A stretch of DNA of 64,000 nucleotides from CAVWUA01 sp963758025 (GCA_963758025.1 CAVWUA010000012.1:62001-126000), one strand, 5' to 3'; counted from the first letter of the stretch, positions 11,678 through 21,981 are shown. Notes: generated from the letters alone by a model not told the origin. A program made the numbers and translations.

Positions 11678-12284
11678 CCGTTCCTCCTGATTGGTGACGT
11701 GAATCACGCTTTGGCTTTCGTGACGAGAAATGTTCGGACCGGGCCACCATCTCACGTGACGGCGCGCCTCGGCCGTCCCGGCACTGCTGGCCCAAGGGTC
11801 GCGTCCTCGCCTGCACGACGACAAAACGACCCGAGCCAGTTCGGGCCTCGCGACGGTTCCGAACCGCCGCCAAAGGCCCCACTGTCAGGGCGTGGTGTGT
11901 GGCCAAAGCGATGCAAGTTCAAGCCGTGGCGTTCCTCCCCCACGCGAGGGCACGTGCCCAGGCAGTCCAGGGGATTCCGTCTCGTGGTCCGCAATACACG
12001 GTGGTTTCGAGAGGCCGACACGTGCGCGAAAGGATCAGGCGACGGGATGCGAACCGATGGGTGATCGTCAGCGGTCTGGCTCAAATGGCCCGGCCTCCCT
12101 GCCTGGCTTCGTTCGCGTGCTCGGCCTCGTCGGTCCGCGTGTTGTGAACCTTGAGGCGAAATCGAACGGGCGGGAGAATAATCCAACGGCCGTCCGGTGT
12201 CCACCTCAAGTTCGGGATTTTTTGGCGATTTGACTAAAGTTTCCCGAAACGTGAGCCGATGTGCCCGCGTGAACACCCCGTTCG
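11678..12284. other. 607-base gap with no recognisable gene
   Basis: The gap lies between the start of the PEP-CTERM gene and the stop of the DUF3179 gene. Open frames here have shadow-like Arg/Pro/Ser composition. I see no tRNA-like cloverleaf, RNase P or tmRNA signature and no strong hairpin. It must hold the promoter of the PEP-CTERM gene. Confidence 0.5.
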
Positions 12285-12944
12285 TCACTCGTCCGGGTTG
12301 AGACCCTCATAAACGTCCGTGTCCGGGTGTTGGGTTTTCCACTCACCCCAGGTCGTTCGCGTCGAGGGAAACTCGGCGTAGGGGAAGGGAACGGCGGGAT
12401 GGTCCTTGTCCGTCTCGATGAGTTCCCCGGTTTCCTGGAGATAGCCCGCGTGCCCGATCCGAAGGACCATCCGCTGATCCATCAGGCCCCCTTGCGCGAT
12501 GTCCAGCGGCGTCTGGTGATCCCCGCCGCCGAACGCGCGGACGCAATCGGCGATGTCGCAATACGTCACGGTCACGGCCACACCGTCCACGACGTCGTTG
12601 ACGACGTGGTCCGTGAATCCGCGCATGGCCCTCAGGCGATAGGCGCGGCTTTTTCCGCCGACTTCGATTCCGATCACTGGCTCATCGTCGGCCAGCGTCG
12701 CCTCCGCGGCCGTCAGCGTGGGGGGTGTCGGAATCCCCTCGAAAAATTCGACGACGCGGCGGACTTCCGGGAGCGGTTCGATCACTTCGCTCTTCCGGGA
12801 CCAATCGCGCAACATCGCCGTCTCGGCCCAGTAGAACGCTCCCAATCCGAGCGGCGCGATGAGTGCGAATCCGGCCACGATGATGATGCACACGCGCTTC
12901 AGCGGCGATCGTCGGGTGCTGAGTAACTGGCCGACGGACAGCAT
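12285..12944 (-). CDS. DUF3179 domain-containing protein
   Basis: 219 residues with an N-terminal membrane anchor (VCIIIVAGFALIAPLGLGAF) and a DUF3179 domain. Family hallmarks seen are PVIGIEVGGKSRAYRLRAM, DHVVNDVVDGVAVTVTYC and the second-half cysteine in DIADCVRAF. The function of DUF3179 is unknown; its members are usually periplasmic or surface proteins. GGAGG lies upstream of ATG 12944. It is downstream of the DUF1559 prepilin on the same strand (144-base gap), so the lipoprotein, prepilin and DUF3179 genes may be one unit. Confidence 0.8.
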   Translation of the reverse strand: MLSVGQLLSTRRSPLKRVCIIIVAGFALIAPLGLGAFYWAETAMLRDWSRKSEVIEPLPEVRRVVEFFEGIPTPPTLTAAEATLADDEPVIGIEVGGKSRAYRLRAMRGFTDHVVNDVVDGVAVTVTYCDIADCVRAFGGGDHQTPLDIAQGGLMDQRMVLRIGHAGYLQETGELIETDKDHPAVPFPYAEFPSTRTTWGEWKTQHPDTDVYEGLNPDE

Positions 12945-13088
12945 GAACAGCCTCCGGAATCAGTGCCAGAGAATCAAATACGAAAAGACGCGCCCCAGCA
13001 ATGATCCGGGCGCGCCAGGTGAGGGTGCCCGCCGGATCGCGTCCCGCGCGGGACGGTCCTCGGCGGGGTTCGTGCGTGGTGGTTGACC

Positions 13089-14133
13089 TCAATACTGGTC
13101 GCTGGAAATCGTCTCGCCGGTCGCCCTGGTGCCGAGGGCCCACCAGGTCGGGAACGCGATCGTGCTCTTGATGAAGTGGACGCTACCGTCCGCCATGGCG
13201 ACGTTGCAGCCGCCGGAGTGGTTGCTGGTGGCGTTCGTGTAGTGGTCGTGGATGGCGTTGACGCAGCAATCCATCCGGCAGGCGCCCCACTTCAACGTCC
13301 CGGCGCCGTTGGGTGGCACGACGGTGTTGAACAGGGAGGCGCCGATCGATCCCCAGCCCCAACGGGTGCCTCGACCACCGGTCACCATGCCCGACATGTA
13401 CCACCCGGTGCAGGTCTGGAGGTCCTGCTTCACCTGAGGAAGCATGCTGGCAACCAGCACGTACTGGTTCACGGCCTGACCGCCGCCGGCGGCATTGCCG
13501 GTCGAGTTCCCCATCTTCAGAATGGCGTTACTCTCTTCGCCAACAAGCGCCTCGGAGAACGCGATGGTGGACGAGGTGCCGTCGGTGATGTCGGCGATCG
13601 AGTAACACGTCTGGTAGGCGAAGACCCCGCTCGTCCTCTGATTGACGTTGTACGTGGTCGCGCCCATGCTGGCGCAGTAGCTGTTGATGTTCACCTTACC
13701 CGCGTTGCCATCGGACGGGCAGAGGAAGCTGTTGATCCGGGTGTTGTAGGCCGTGGCGTTGGCCTTCGCGGCATACGCCGTGCCCCCACTACGTGATCCG
13801 GGGCCCCAATTGAAATTGATGGCGTTATAGATCGGATTCTGCTCCAGGTAAGGGAGCAGCAAGGACTGCGCACTCCAGACCGACCAGCCGTCTCCGGATT
13901 GTCCAATGTCCCAGGGTTGCTGGGACGCTCCCATCGGGAACGTGTCAATGGCCGAGTGGTAGTTGTGCAGCGCCAGCCCGATTTGCTTGAGATTGTTCGT
14001 GCACTGCGATCGCCGGGCGGCCTCGCGCGGCCTGAACGGCCGGCAGAAGCAGGGCGATCAGCACACCGATGATGGCGATCACCACCAGAAGCTCGATCAG
14101 GGTGAAACCCCGACTCGATTCTCGCTTGCTCAT
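13089..14133 (-). CDS. DUF1559 prepilin-like protein (one frameshift)
   Basis: A type IV pilin-like protein with the N-methylation motif GFTLIELLVVIAIIGVLIAL, then DUF1559. The frame breaks near 14017-14026 in a CGCG run: the first frame ends VQAAR followed by shadow sequence, and the second frame resumes with the expected QCTNNLKQIGLALHNYHS region. The C-terminus carries the family signature CNVAMADGSVHFI. About 347 residues if repaired. DUF1559 proteins are massively expanded in planctomycetes and are thought to be exported through a type II secretion/pilin-like route; their exact role is unknown. Start ATG 14133. Confidence 0.88.
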
Positions 14134-14286
14134 GATTTACCTCGGAAAAATGTTAATTCGAACGTGTCGGCCGGATGAATACGGAATCAGCCAGATTCCC
14201 CCGTTGGCTGAAAAACCGCAAACATGCTTCACGATCGCGGCCGTTATCATGACCTGGCCTCGCCTGGGCCGGTTTCCGACCTGGAC

Positions 14287-14499
14287 TCATTGCTGCTTCG
14301 AGGCGCCTGGAGGATTGTTTTCATAAAATTTCGTCATGTCGTCCACCTGCTGTTTAATCTCCGGGGATTCCTCGGTCACGACGGTCCCCGTCTCCTCTGA
14401 ACCACCTCCGCAACCCACGAGAAGCATGGATGCGACGAGGACGAAGGCACCATTGAGGAACGTGCGCCGGATGATCCCTGAACCGAGACTGCTCATCAT
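14287..14499 (-). CDS. small lipoprotein upstream of the prepilin
   Basis: 70 residues. A basic N-terminus and hydrophobic stretch lead to the lipobox LLVGC, so the mature protein starts with lipidated Cys. The acidic, polar tail (TEESPEIKQQVDDMTKFY) looks helical. ATG 14499 and 14496 are both possible. It lies 153 bases upstream of the DUF1559 prepilin on the same strand; small lipoproteins often sit beside DUF1559 genes in planctomycetes. The function is unknown. Confidence 0.7.
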   Translation of the reverse strand: MMSSLGSGIIRRTFLNGAFVLVASMLLVGCGGGSEETGTVVTEESPEIKQQVDDMTKFYENNPPGASKQQ

Positions 14500-15590
14500 G
14501 ATCTCTTTCTTGACTTGTCAATGGGCGGATTGATTCGTAATGCCCCACGGCCCTGATGATTTCCCAGTGGGTGGGCCAAGTTCACCGCACCGCGCGGTTA
14601 ACCGAGGGAGCATTGGTCTGTGTGCCTTGAGTTATCAGAACCCAGGTCTCATTTCATGGAGAATCGCACAATTCAGATCGCCGAGCAAGCATGGACTGGG
14701 ATTTTCCGGAAGGTATCGATTCTTTTGAATCTGGCAGTAGGGGGGGCGGGCGGCCGACCTTGCGAGAGAATGACGATCAGCCTCGGGGGCCGCAATCCCG
14801 CGTTCGGCGGTCATGGTGTCGGGGACCAATGATTATCCAATCCTCTAATCGAAAAACCCTCTTAAAGAAGCGTCAGAATGAGAGAAAAAGGGCGAAAAAA
14901 ACGGAAGAGAACCCCGAGCATCCGCTTCATGGCTTCAATTTCAGAGTAGGGAAAATCCCCAACGCGGGTACCCAGAACAGTTTGGTGTCCCGGTTGCGCA
15001 GCGACAAGAAAGGAGACTCCTCGGCGCTCTGATGTCTGCCAAAACGGCAGGTGGGTTCGTTCGGCGCAGGAGTCTTAAGTTCCTTCGGCACAAAAGGTTT
15101 GGGTTCGGTCGGCGCGATGGTCCTTGGGTTCGGTCGGCGCGATGGTCCTTGGGTTCGGTCGGCGCAACAGGTTTGGGTTCGGTCGTGCGCAACAGGTTTG
15201 GGTTCGGTCGGCGCAACAGGTTTGGGTTCGGTCGGCGCGGGAATGGTCCCGTCGAGCGCGGATTTTTCACGATGGGGATTGTCAAAGAACCGCAGGCGCA
15301 CGGCGGCACTCTTGAGAAGGATCGTTGCGTTGCTTCGCGCGATTCACCGGCTCTTGAGAAAAAATCCGAGATTCCTCGGCGATCTTCACCCTGAATCGCC
15401 AGGACTCACGACGTAAAAAATCGCCCTTTCCTCGTTTCCACTCTCTGCGGGGGAACGGGGGTGGATTCCACGGGTGGAGATGGGGGAGGAGTCTTACAAA
15501 AAGTAACGGAATCTTCTTTACTTACCCATCAACCATGCGTGGATCAGCCCGGGGCTGTCCCGGAACTCGCCGGCTCGTTTTGGTGTGATT
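14500..15590. other. 1.1 kb intergenic region with a tandem repeat, no clear gene
   Basis: The gap lies between the lipoprotein start and the priA stop. It contains the GGGTTCGGTCGGCGC tandem array (15053-15248) and otherwise only short frames with implausible composition. Translations of the array look like repeated Pro-Thr-Glu-Pro-Lys units, but these are a by-product of the DNA repeat. Confidence 0.5.
15053..15248. repeat. tandem repeat, 8 units of about 24-25 bases
   Basis: Eight degenerate units built on the core GGGTTCGGTCGGCGC, with alternate tails GATGGTCCTT, AACAGGTTT and similar. Units three and four are identical, and units five to seven nearly so. A related array occurs at 24985-25062. 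Both loci have a TCTGCCA-rich stretch followed by GGGTTCGTTCGGCGC nearby, so this is a dispersed family, not a chance array. Confidence 0.85.
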
Positions 15591-17875
15591 TCAGAGCAGG
15601 CTGACCGGATCGACATCCACGGCCAGTTCGACGCCGTGGGGTGGGGCGACCGTGGGCAGGACCGCGCGCAGCAGGGTTTGCAAGGGACGCGGGCTGGGGG
15701 CGCGGAGCTGGAGGTGGAAGCGAAACAGGTGCTTGATCTTCGCCACCGGCGCGGGGGCCGGGCCGAGCAGCCGGACCGATTTCTCGGCATGCTCGGTGAG
15801 CGTCCCGGCCAGCTCGTCGAGGAAGCGCTGGACGACGGTTTCGTCCGGTCCTCGGGCGATCAGTCGCACGAGGCGTCCGAACGGCGGCACGCCCCGGATT
15901 TCGCGCTCGGGCAGCTCTCCGGCGACGAAGCCGAGGTAATCGTGCTTCGCGGCGTGCTGGATCGCCGGGGCCTCCGGGCAGTACGTCTGCACGATCACCC
16001 GCCCCGGGCGCTCCCCCCGCCCGGTGCGGCCGGCAACCTGCGCGACGAGCTGGAACGTCCGCTCCGCCGCGCGGAAGTCGGGCAGGTGCAACGACGTGTC
16101 GGCGCTGACGACCCCGACGAGGGTCACGTTCGGGAAGTCCAGCCCCTTGGCGATCATCTGCGTGCCCAGCAGGATATCGACCTGGCCGGTCTTGAACGCG
16201 GAGAGGACCTTCTCATGACTGCCGGGGGAGCGCATGGTGTCGGAATCCATGCGCCGGATGACGCGGTCGGGGAACGCCGCGCGGACTTCGCGCTCCAGCC
16301 GCTCGGTGCCGATGCCGCCGTAGTGCAGGCCCGAGCCGTTGCACGACGGGCAGAACGACGGCGGATCGCGCTCGGCGTCGCACGTGTGGCAGATCGCCCG
16401 CTGCCGCCCTTTGTGGTGGGTCAGGGCGACATCGCAGGCGTCGCACTTCAGGACGTAGCCGCACTTCGGGCAGAGGATGAACGTGTGGAACCCCCGGCGG
16501 TTCAAGAGCAGGATCACCTGCCCGCCGTCGTCGAGGGCCTCGGTCATCGTGCGCCGCAAGGGGCCGGAGAGGCCGCCGACGGGATTGCCCGGCGAGGGCT
16601 TCTCGTGCCGCTGGTCGATGATCTCGACCGCGCGGCATCGGGCGGTCGGCCACGCGCTTCGAGAGGGTCAGCCGGGTGTAGCGCCCGGCCTCGCAGTTTC
16701 GCCAGGTTTCCAGCGCCGGGGTGGCCGAGCCGAGGATCACGGACACGCCTTCGAGCTGCGCCCGCTTCACGGCGACATCGCGCGCGTGGTAGCGCGGGGC
16801 GGTCGCCTGCTTGAACGTTGATTCGTGCTCCTCGTCGATCACGATCAGCCCGAGCCGCCGCGTCGGGGCGAAGACCGCCGAACGCGCGCCGACGACCACC
16901 TGGATCTCTCCCCCGGCGATCGCCCTCCAGTGCCGGTGCCGCTCGGCGTCGCTGAGGTGGCTGTGCAGGACGGCGACCTTCGGAAAGCGCCGGCGGAACC
17001 GGCGGATCGTCTGCGGCGTCAGGCTGATCTCGGGGACCAGCACGATCGCCTCGCGTTCCCGGGCCACCACGTGCTCGATGGCGCTGAGGTACACCTCGGT
17101 CTTGCCGCTGCCGGTGACGCCGTGTAACAGGAACGCGGCGAAGCCGTCGCCATCCAGGGCGGGCGTCAGGCCGTCGAGCACCGCGCGCTGCTCGGCGGTC
17201 AGGACGAGCGGCGTCACGGGAAGGCTCCGGCGCGGCCTCCTCCGGGGCGATCGGGCGATCCATGCGCCGCTTGACCGCGCGGACCAGTCCTCGCTTGCGC
17301 AGGGAGGAGATCGGGGCAGTCGTGCACTTGGTCAGCCGGCAGACATCCGAGACGGTCAAGGGCTCGGTCGAGCGAAAGAGCAAGGCGAGGGCCTCCGCCT
17401 GCTTCGAGGGGAGGTCCGACGGAATGCCCCGGTGGAGCACTTCCGGAGGCACGACCAGGCAGGTGCGGATCTGCGTCCCCGCCCCCTTCTTGACCCCCGC
17501 CGGCACCACCGCGTCGAGCGCCTGGCCCCACGAGCAGGCGTAATACCCGCCCATCCAGCGGGTCAGGTCCAGCATCCGATCGTCGATCAAGGGGGGCTCG
17601 TCGAGTACGTCGAGCAGGTCCTTGACCCGCTCCGGGTCGAACCCGTCGTCCGGCGGCGCGGCGTCCAGGCGGACGCAGTAGCCGACCGCCGGGTTGTTGC
17701 CGCGTCCCAGCGGCACGCGCACCCGCGACCCGATCGCCAGCCGCCCCGCCAGCCGCGCCGGGACCCGGTACGTGAAGACCTGATCGACCGGCCGGTTCAG
17801 CACCACCCCGGCGAACGGCCCCTCAGCCTCCGCCGCGAACAGCCCAGCCTGGCGATTTCCGTTGACAGCGCTCAT
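15591..17875 (-). CDS. priA: primosomal protein N' (PriA helicase), two frameshifts
   Basis: PriA is a superfamily 2 3'-to-5' DNA helicase that restarts stalled replication forks. Three consecutive frames give one protein of about 760 residues. Segment 1 (from 17875) has the DNA-binding N-terminal domain (GVVLNRPVDQVFTYRVP). Segment 2 has Walker A GVTGSGKTEVY and the DEEH box VIDEEHE, plus VILGSATPA. Segment 3 has the zinc-binding cysteines (CPKCGYVLKCDACD; CHTC; CPSC) and motif VAGRTGRGERPG. The breaks are near 17218 (GGG run; removing one G restores frame) and near 16630. All catalytic parts are present, so the breaks look like sequence errors. Confidence 0.9.
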
Positions 17876-18101
17876 CCCGTGGCCCTATCGTCGGAATCCG
17901 TTAAGGGGAAGGGGATAACAGGCGGAGTCATGTGATCGATGGCTGACGGGTGAGCGGAACACGACCGGCCGATCCAGCCTCCCTCATCCTCACGGGGATT
18001 GGTGCCAAGCCCCCCAACCTCCCCGAATCACACTCGATTATTGCACGTCTGTCCACTCGCGACCACACGAATTCCCCGATTCTAGAAAGAGACCCAAGGC
18101 A

Positions 18102-18701
18102 ATGCGACTGGGCCTGTTCGGCGGGACGTTCGACCCGATCCACCTGGGGCACCTGATTCTGGCCGAGGCGTGCCGCGAGGCGTGCCGGCTGGACCGGGTC
18201 TGGTTCGTCGTGGCGGGGATGCCGCCGCACAAGCGAGGGGAGCGGACCCCGGTGGCCGACCGCCTGGAGATGGCCCGTATCGCCACGGCGGGGCACCCGG
18301 CGTTCGAGGTCTCGGAGATCGAGTCGCGGACCGACGGGCCGAGTTACAGCGTCCTGACGCTGGAGGCGATCCGCCGCGAGCGTCCCGAGGATGAGCTGTT
18401 CTTCCTCATCGGCGCCGATAGCCTGGTGGACCTGCCGACCTGGCGGGAGCCGGAGCGGATCGCCGCCCTGGCGACGATCGTCGTCGTGAACCGCCCGGGG
18501 ATCGACCCGCCCGCGATCCCGCCGGACCTCGGCCCCGACGCCCGGCCGTTCCTGACCGTGAACGTCCCCCCGATCGGCATCGCCTCGACCGACCTGCGCC
18601 GGCGGGTCGCCGAGGGGCGGAGCATCCGGTATCAGGTCCCGCGCGGGGTTGAGGCATACATCGCCGAGCAGGAATTGTATCGGCCGAGGGCTTCTTCCTG
18701 A
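18102..18701 (+). CDS. nadD: nicotinate-nucleotide adenylyltransferase
   Basis: 199 residues, the normal length for NadD. The enzyme transfers AMP from ATP to nicotinate mononucleotide, giving deamido-NAD in NAD synthesis. The nucleotidyltransferase motif GGTFDPIHLGHL (HxGH) is at residues 6-17, and the C-terminal ASTDLRRRV matches the ISSTxIR signature. MPPHKR, which contacts substrate, is present. Start ATG 18102 with AAGG upstream. NadD is often followed by rsfS in bacteria; here a histidine kinase follows instead. Confidence 0.92.
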   Translation: MRLGLFGGTFDPIHLGHLILAEACREACRLDRVWFVVAGMPPHKRGERTPVADRLEMARIATAGHPAFEVSEIESRTDGPSYSVLTLEAIRRERPEDELFFLIGADSLVDLPTWREPERIAALATIVVVNRPGIDPPAIPPDLGPDARPFLTVNVPPIGIASTDLRRRVAEGRSIRYQVPRGVEAYIAEQELYRPRASS

Positions 18702-18961
18702 TCCTCATCTCTCGAAGACCGTGCCGTCTCCCGGCTCTCATCCCGTCGCGCAGTCCCGATGATTGCCCCAGTCCGCGCCAGGTCCGACCGTCCCCCCGAA
18801 ACGCGGGGTTTACCCCATTGTAACCATCTTCGCGTCGCGGCCTTCCGGCTTTCGGGAACCTTCCGAGGGACTCATCCCGACCCGCCATGCCGGCCGATAC
18901 GAAAGGGTGTCGGGTAGGGGTTCTCGCAATTGTTGGAAATAGACCGGGAGGGCGGCGGACA

Positions 18962-19748
18962 ATGGCTCAGGCCCCCAGCACACAGACGCCGAGGTCGGTT
19001 GAGGATGAGAACGAGGCCCTGCGCCGGCAGGTCACGGAGCTGCAACGGATCAGCAGCCTCGGCGTCCTGGCCGGGGGCGTCTGCCATGAGTTGAATAACG
19101 CCCTGACGCCGGTGGTGAATTACGCGAAGCTCGCGCTTGAGAAATCCCGACCCGAAATTCCGTCAAAAGGCCCTGGAAAAGATTCAGGAATCGGCCGAGC
19201 GGGCCATGGCGATTGCCGGGGGGATGCTCGGCCTGGCCCGGCCGGGGGTCGATCGCCGCGTGCCGACCGACCTGGTCCGGCTGGTCGAGGAGGTGCTCTT
19301 GCTCGCCGGCAAGGACCTCCAGAAGCACCGGGTTCGGGTCGAGTTCCGGCCGACCGGCCACCCGCATGCGAGGGTCAACCCCGCGCAGATCCAGCAGGTG
19401 CTCCTGAACCTGATCATCAACGCCCGCCAGGCGATGCCCGAGGGGGGCCTCTTGCGGATCAAGGTCGGGCTGAACCCCAACGGCCGGCTCGCCGAGGTGA
19501 GCGTGGCCGACACCGGGGTCGGGATCGCGTCGGCCGACCTGCGGCGGATCTTCGAGCCGTTCTTCACCACGAAGACCGGCCCCGATGACTCGGGCCTGGG
19601 GGGCACCGGCCTGGGCCTGCCGGTCTGCCGCGACATCGTCGAATCCCATCGCGGCCGCCTCCGCGCCGAGAGCCGACCCGGCCAGGGGACCACCTTCACC
19701 CTGCGCCTGCCCTCCTGTCCCGCTCCCGTGCAGCAAGGGGCCGCTTGA
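18962..19748 (+). CDS. sensor histidine kinase, short cytoplasmic type (one frameshift)
   Basis: About 262 residues. A short coiled N-terminus leads to the H-box GGVCHELNNALTP (phospho-accepting His), then the HATPase domain: N-box NLIINARQAM, G1 VADTGVGIA, F-box FEPFFTTK and G2 GGTGLGLPVC. There is no transmembrane or sensor domain, so input must come from a partner or a small ligand. The frame breaks at AAA 19142-19144; removing one A gives a continuous LALENPDPKFRQKALEK. No response regulator gene is adjacent, so it is an orphan. Start ATG 18962 follows GGGAGG. A strong terminator follows at 19812. Confidence 0.85.
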
Positions 19749-19811
19749 AGGGATTGCGCGAGTTTCCCGCCAGGTCGATCCGCTCGCGTAAGAAAACCAC
19801 GCAAGACCTGA

Positions 19812-19834
19812 GGCCGGGCCACGCCCGGCCTTTT
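19812..19834 (+). terminator. rho-independent terminator after histidine kinase
   Basis: GGCCGGGC pairs with GCCCGGCC around a 3-base loop, followed directly by TTTT. It lies 64 bases past the histidine kinase stop. Confidence 0.85.
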
Positions 19835-20068
19835 CTCGTTGCGGGTCAATCCGTGCGGCGCATTCAGGTGTAGGGAGGACGACGCAATCCCCGGAGTTCC
19901 CGTTTCTCCGGAGGGCCGGCCGCTCGTCTTTCCCGCGTCGAGAGGTCGAAGTCAGATATTGCGACTTCGGCGTTCGTGGACACGTCCGCGAAGCCCGTCG
20001 AACAACTGCGCATTCCAGCGAGGTGAGACCCCCGATTTCCGCGAATCGACAATCCGCCTACTCCTCTA

Positions 20069-20189
20069 CACGAGCCCGCTGATGCGTTCCGGTTCTCCTT
20101 TTCCCGGAGCGCGGCCGCCCGGCCGCCCCGGCATTGCGGCCGGGACGGCCGCGCTCCAGAAACCAGAAGGCATCAACGGGTTCGTGGGT
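20069..20189. repeat. 122-base palindromic element, copy 1
   Basis: Nearly the exact reverse complement of 26510-26631. The ends are imperfect inverted repeats (CACGAGCCCGCTGATGC at the left, GCATCAACGGGTTCGTG at the right), and the centre is a long hairpin (GGAGCGCGGCCG against CGGCCGCGCTCC). The last codons and stop of the winged-helix gene (stop at 20173) lie inside it. It encodes nothing itself. It resembles a REP/MITE-type non-autonomous element. Confidence 0.88.
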
Positions 20190-20538
20190 CAGGATCGAGG
20201 AGTTCCAGCAGCGTGCGGATCTCGCGATGGGCCACGAACGGATGGCGCATCGGCTGCTCGGTGTGGACCTCGTACCGATTGCGCCGCCCGATGCGCGTGC
20301 ACGTCACGTAGCCTTCCTCCACCAGGTCGCGAAGGATCAGTTGCACCATCCGTTCCGTGAGGCCGATCTGGGTCGCGACATCGCGGATTCGCAGGTCGGG
20401 CGAGCGCCCGAGGCACAGGAGGACCTGGGCGTGACTGCTCAAAAAGGCCCATCGCCTGCCGCCGTCGGCGGGCGGGGAGTTCTCGCCCCCCCCGGAATCG
20501 GGGCTGTCGGTGTTGCTTTTTCGCACAGGTCTTGTCAT
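20173..20538 (-). CDS. winged-helix transcriptional regulator
   Basis: 121 residues from ATG 20538. The central winged helix reads RIRDVATQIGLTERMVQLIL, then RDLVEEGYVTCTRIGRRNRY for the wing. This is typical of MarR/ArsR-like regulators that gate transcription by binding palindromic operators. It is divergent from a PEP-CTERM gene, and an AT-rich palindrome lies directly in front of its start. The C-terminal residues DPRTR and the stop are encoded by the palindromic element at 20069-20189, so the original end was probably altered by the insertion. No ligand pocket can be assigned. Confidence 0.75.
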   Translation of the reverse strand: MTRPVRKSNTDSPDSGGGENSPPADGGRRWAFLSSHAQVLLCLGRSPDLRIRDVATQIGLTERMVQLILRDLVEEGYVTCTRIGRRNRYEVHTEQPMRHPFVAHREIRTLLELLDPDPRTR

Positions 20539-20548
20539 GGTCAAAATC

Positions 20549-20578
20549 ACGAAGTAAATTACGTCAATTGAATTTCGT
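20549..20578. promoter_or_regulatory. AT-rich palindrome between divergent genes, candidate operator
   Basis: ACGAA at 20549 and TTCGT at 20574 frame an imperfect inverted repeat with inner AATT/AATT matches. It stands out as AT-rich in GC-rich surroundings. It begins 10 bases upstream of the winged-helix gene start and about 60 bases upstream of the PEP-CTERM gene start. Autoregulation is the natural guess. Confidence 0.4.
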
Positions 20579-20637
20579 ATCAGTCCCGGGGTACGATCAT
20601 GTTGCTCCGAGAGTTTTCCGTCAATGGAGGTTTTACA

Positions 20638-21855
20638 ATGACGTGGAATCGCGTACGACGGATTGTCCTCTCGGGACTGCTCGGCCTCTGGCTCGCATCC
20701 GGGCCGAGGCTGGCCTTCGCCGGCCTGATGATCACGGTCCCCGCCGGCGGGATACTCAACTATGGCAACGTTCTGGTCGGCAACACTGCCGGCGGGACCA
20801 TCACCGCCAAGAATACCGGATCGGGGACGGCCACCGTCACCTTCAACAACCCCACGGCTTCCCCGCCCTTCGCGCGAGGGGGGACGGCGTCTCAGAGCGG
20901 CGTCGCTCTGAACGCGACGACCTCGCGGACCTATAGCTTCACGCCGAGCGTGCGCGGGTCGGCCACCACCTCGGCGAATGTCTCGATCTCCAACGGTGGG
21001 TCCGTCGGAGTGACCTTGACGGGGCGGGGGGTGGCCCCGGTCAACGCGGTCAGTTCGACCGGCGCGGGACCGACCCGCATTGGCACCCAGGGCGTTGCCA
21101 CCGTCATGGTCCAGAATGAGGGCGACGGCAATACAACCGCCGCCGGGGCTGCCGCTGGCAATTTACTCGGTACGCTCCAGGGGGCAACCGGGAGCAGCGA
21201 CTTCGCCGGCCCGGCTGGGGTGACCATCGATCTCGGCGACGGCGGGAGTCAGGCGTTCGTCTATCTCTACACGCCCACGGGCCGCACGATGGATACGGCG
21301 ACCGTGATGGTGCAGTTTTCCAACGGCAGCGCCAACAGCCGGAACCAGGCCGAATCCGTCCTGGCCACGCTTGTCGGGCGGGGTGTCGGGCCGGACTTCC
21401 AGGCCTCGTCCGCGCCCGGCTCGATGCTCGACTTCGGCCTCGTCGATGCCGGCTCCGAGTCGCATCTCGCGTTCCAGGTTGGGAACGCGACGAGCGACCC
21501 GAACGGAGGGATCGCGTCGCTGACGGATCTGACCTTGCTCTCCGCAACGATTACCGGTCCCGATGCCGGGGCCTTCTCGCTCTCGGGCTTCTCGCCGGGC
21601 GGGGTCCTCGGCAAGGGGAGTGCCTCCCTCTTCGACCTGGTGTTTCGGCCCGGTCCGGGCGCGGGCTCTCGATTCGCGACCCTCACGCTGGTCACCGACC
21701 AGGGTGCCGCCCCGGGCGGAACGGGCCAGAGTTTCGATTTCGAGTTGATGGGCGTTTCCGCCGTGCCCGAGCCATCGACGCTGGTCTCCGGTGGCCTGGC
21801 GGCCCTGGCTGGGGTCGGCTACGGCTTGCTTCGCCGCAGGCATGCGGCGGTCTGA
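20638..21855 (+). CDS. choice-of-anchor / PEP-CTERM surface protein
   Basis: 405 residues from ATG 20638, which has GGAGG upstream. A signal peptide (LSGLLGLWLASGPRLAFA) is followed by Ig-like beta domains of the choice-of-anchor D type, with repeated NYGNVLVGNTAGGTITAKN-like and LDFGLVDAGSESHLAFQVGN strands. At the C-terminus a PEP-CTERM tag reads VPEPSTLVSGGLAALAGVGY, then RRRHAAV. The protein is exported and should be processed by an exosortase located elsewhere. It is the second PEP-CTERM protein in the window. Its likely regulator is the divergent winged-helix gene. Confidence 0.85.
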   Translation: MTWNRVRRIVLSGLLGLWLASGPRLAFAGLMITVPAGGILNYGNVLVGNTAGGTITAKNTGSGTATVTFNNPTASPPFARGGTASQSGVALNATTSRTYSFTPSVRGSATTSANVSISNGGSVGVTLTGRGVAPVNAVSSTGAGPTRIGTQGVATVMVQNEGDGNTTAAGAAAGNLLGTLQGATGSSDFAGPAGVTIDLGDGGSQAFVYLYTPTGRTMDTATVMVQFSNGSANSRNQAESVLATLVGRGVGPDFQASSAPGSMLDFGLVDAGSESHLAFQVGNATSDPNGGIASLTDLTLLSATITGPDAGAFSLSGFSPGGVLGKGSASLFDLVFRPGPGAGSRFATLTLVTDQGAAPGGTGQSFDFELMGVSAVPEPSTLVSGGLAALAGVGYGLLRRRHAAV

Positions 21856-21894
21856 TACCCAAACTCGCTGATGCGATCTGTTCCCCTGGGGAAC

Positions 21895-21981
21895 GGATGG
21901 GTGGCCGGAGTCTCGTCGGCGAGACCCCGGCGCCCTGCGCACAGACAGCGCCGGGGTCTCGCGGAGAAGCCCCAGCCATCC
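21895..21981. repeat. long intergenic hairpin after the PEP-CTERM gene
   Basis: A perfect 15-base inner stem (21919-21933 with 21948-21962, GCGAGACCCCGGCGC) is nested in a weaker outer repeat (GGATGG at 21895, CCATCC at 21976). It lies 40-126 bases after the stop and may stop transcription, although there is no T-tract. Confidence 0.65.

Noticed and set aside
14927..15394. Open frames with Pro-Thr-Glu-Pro-Lys or Gly-Phe-Gly-Arg-Arg repeats
   Set aside because: They occur in several frames on both strands and follow the DNA repeat unit; no start signal or conserved domain. They are by-products of the tandem repeat.
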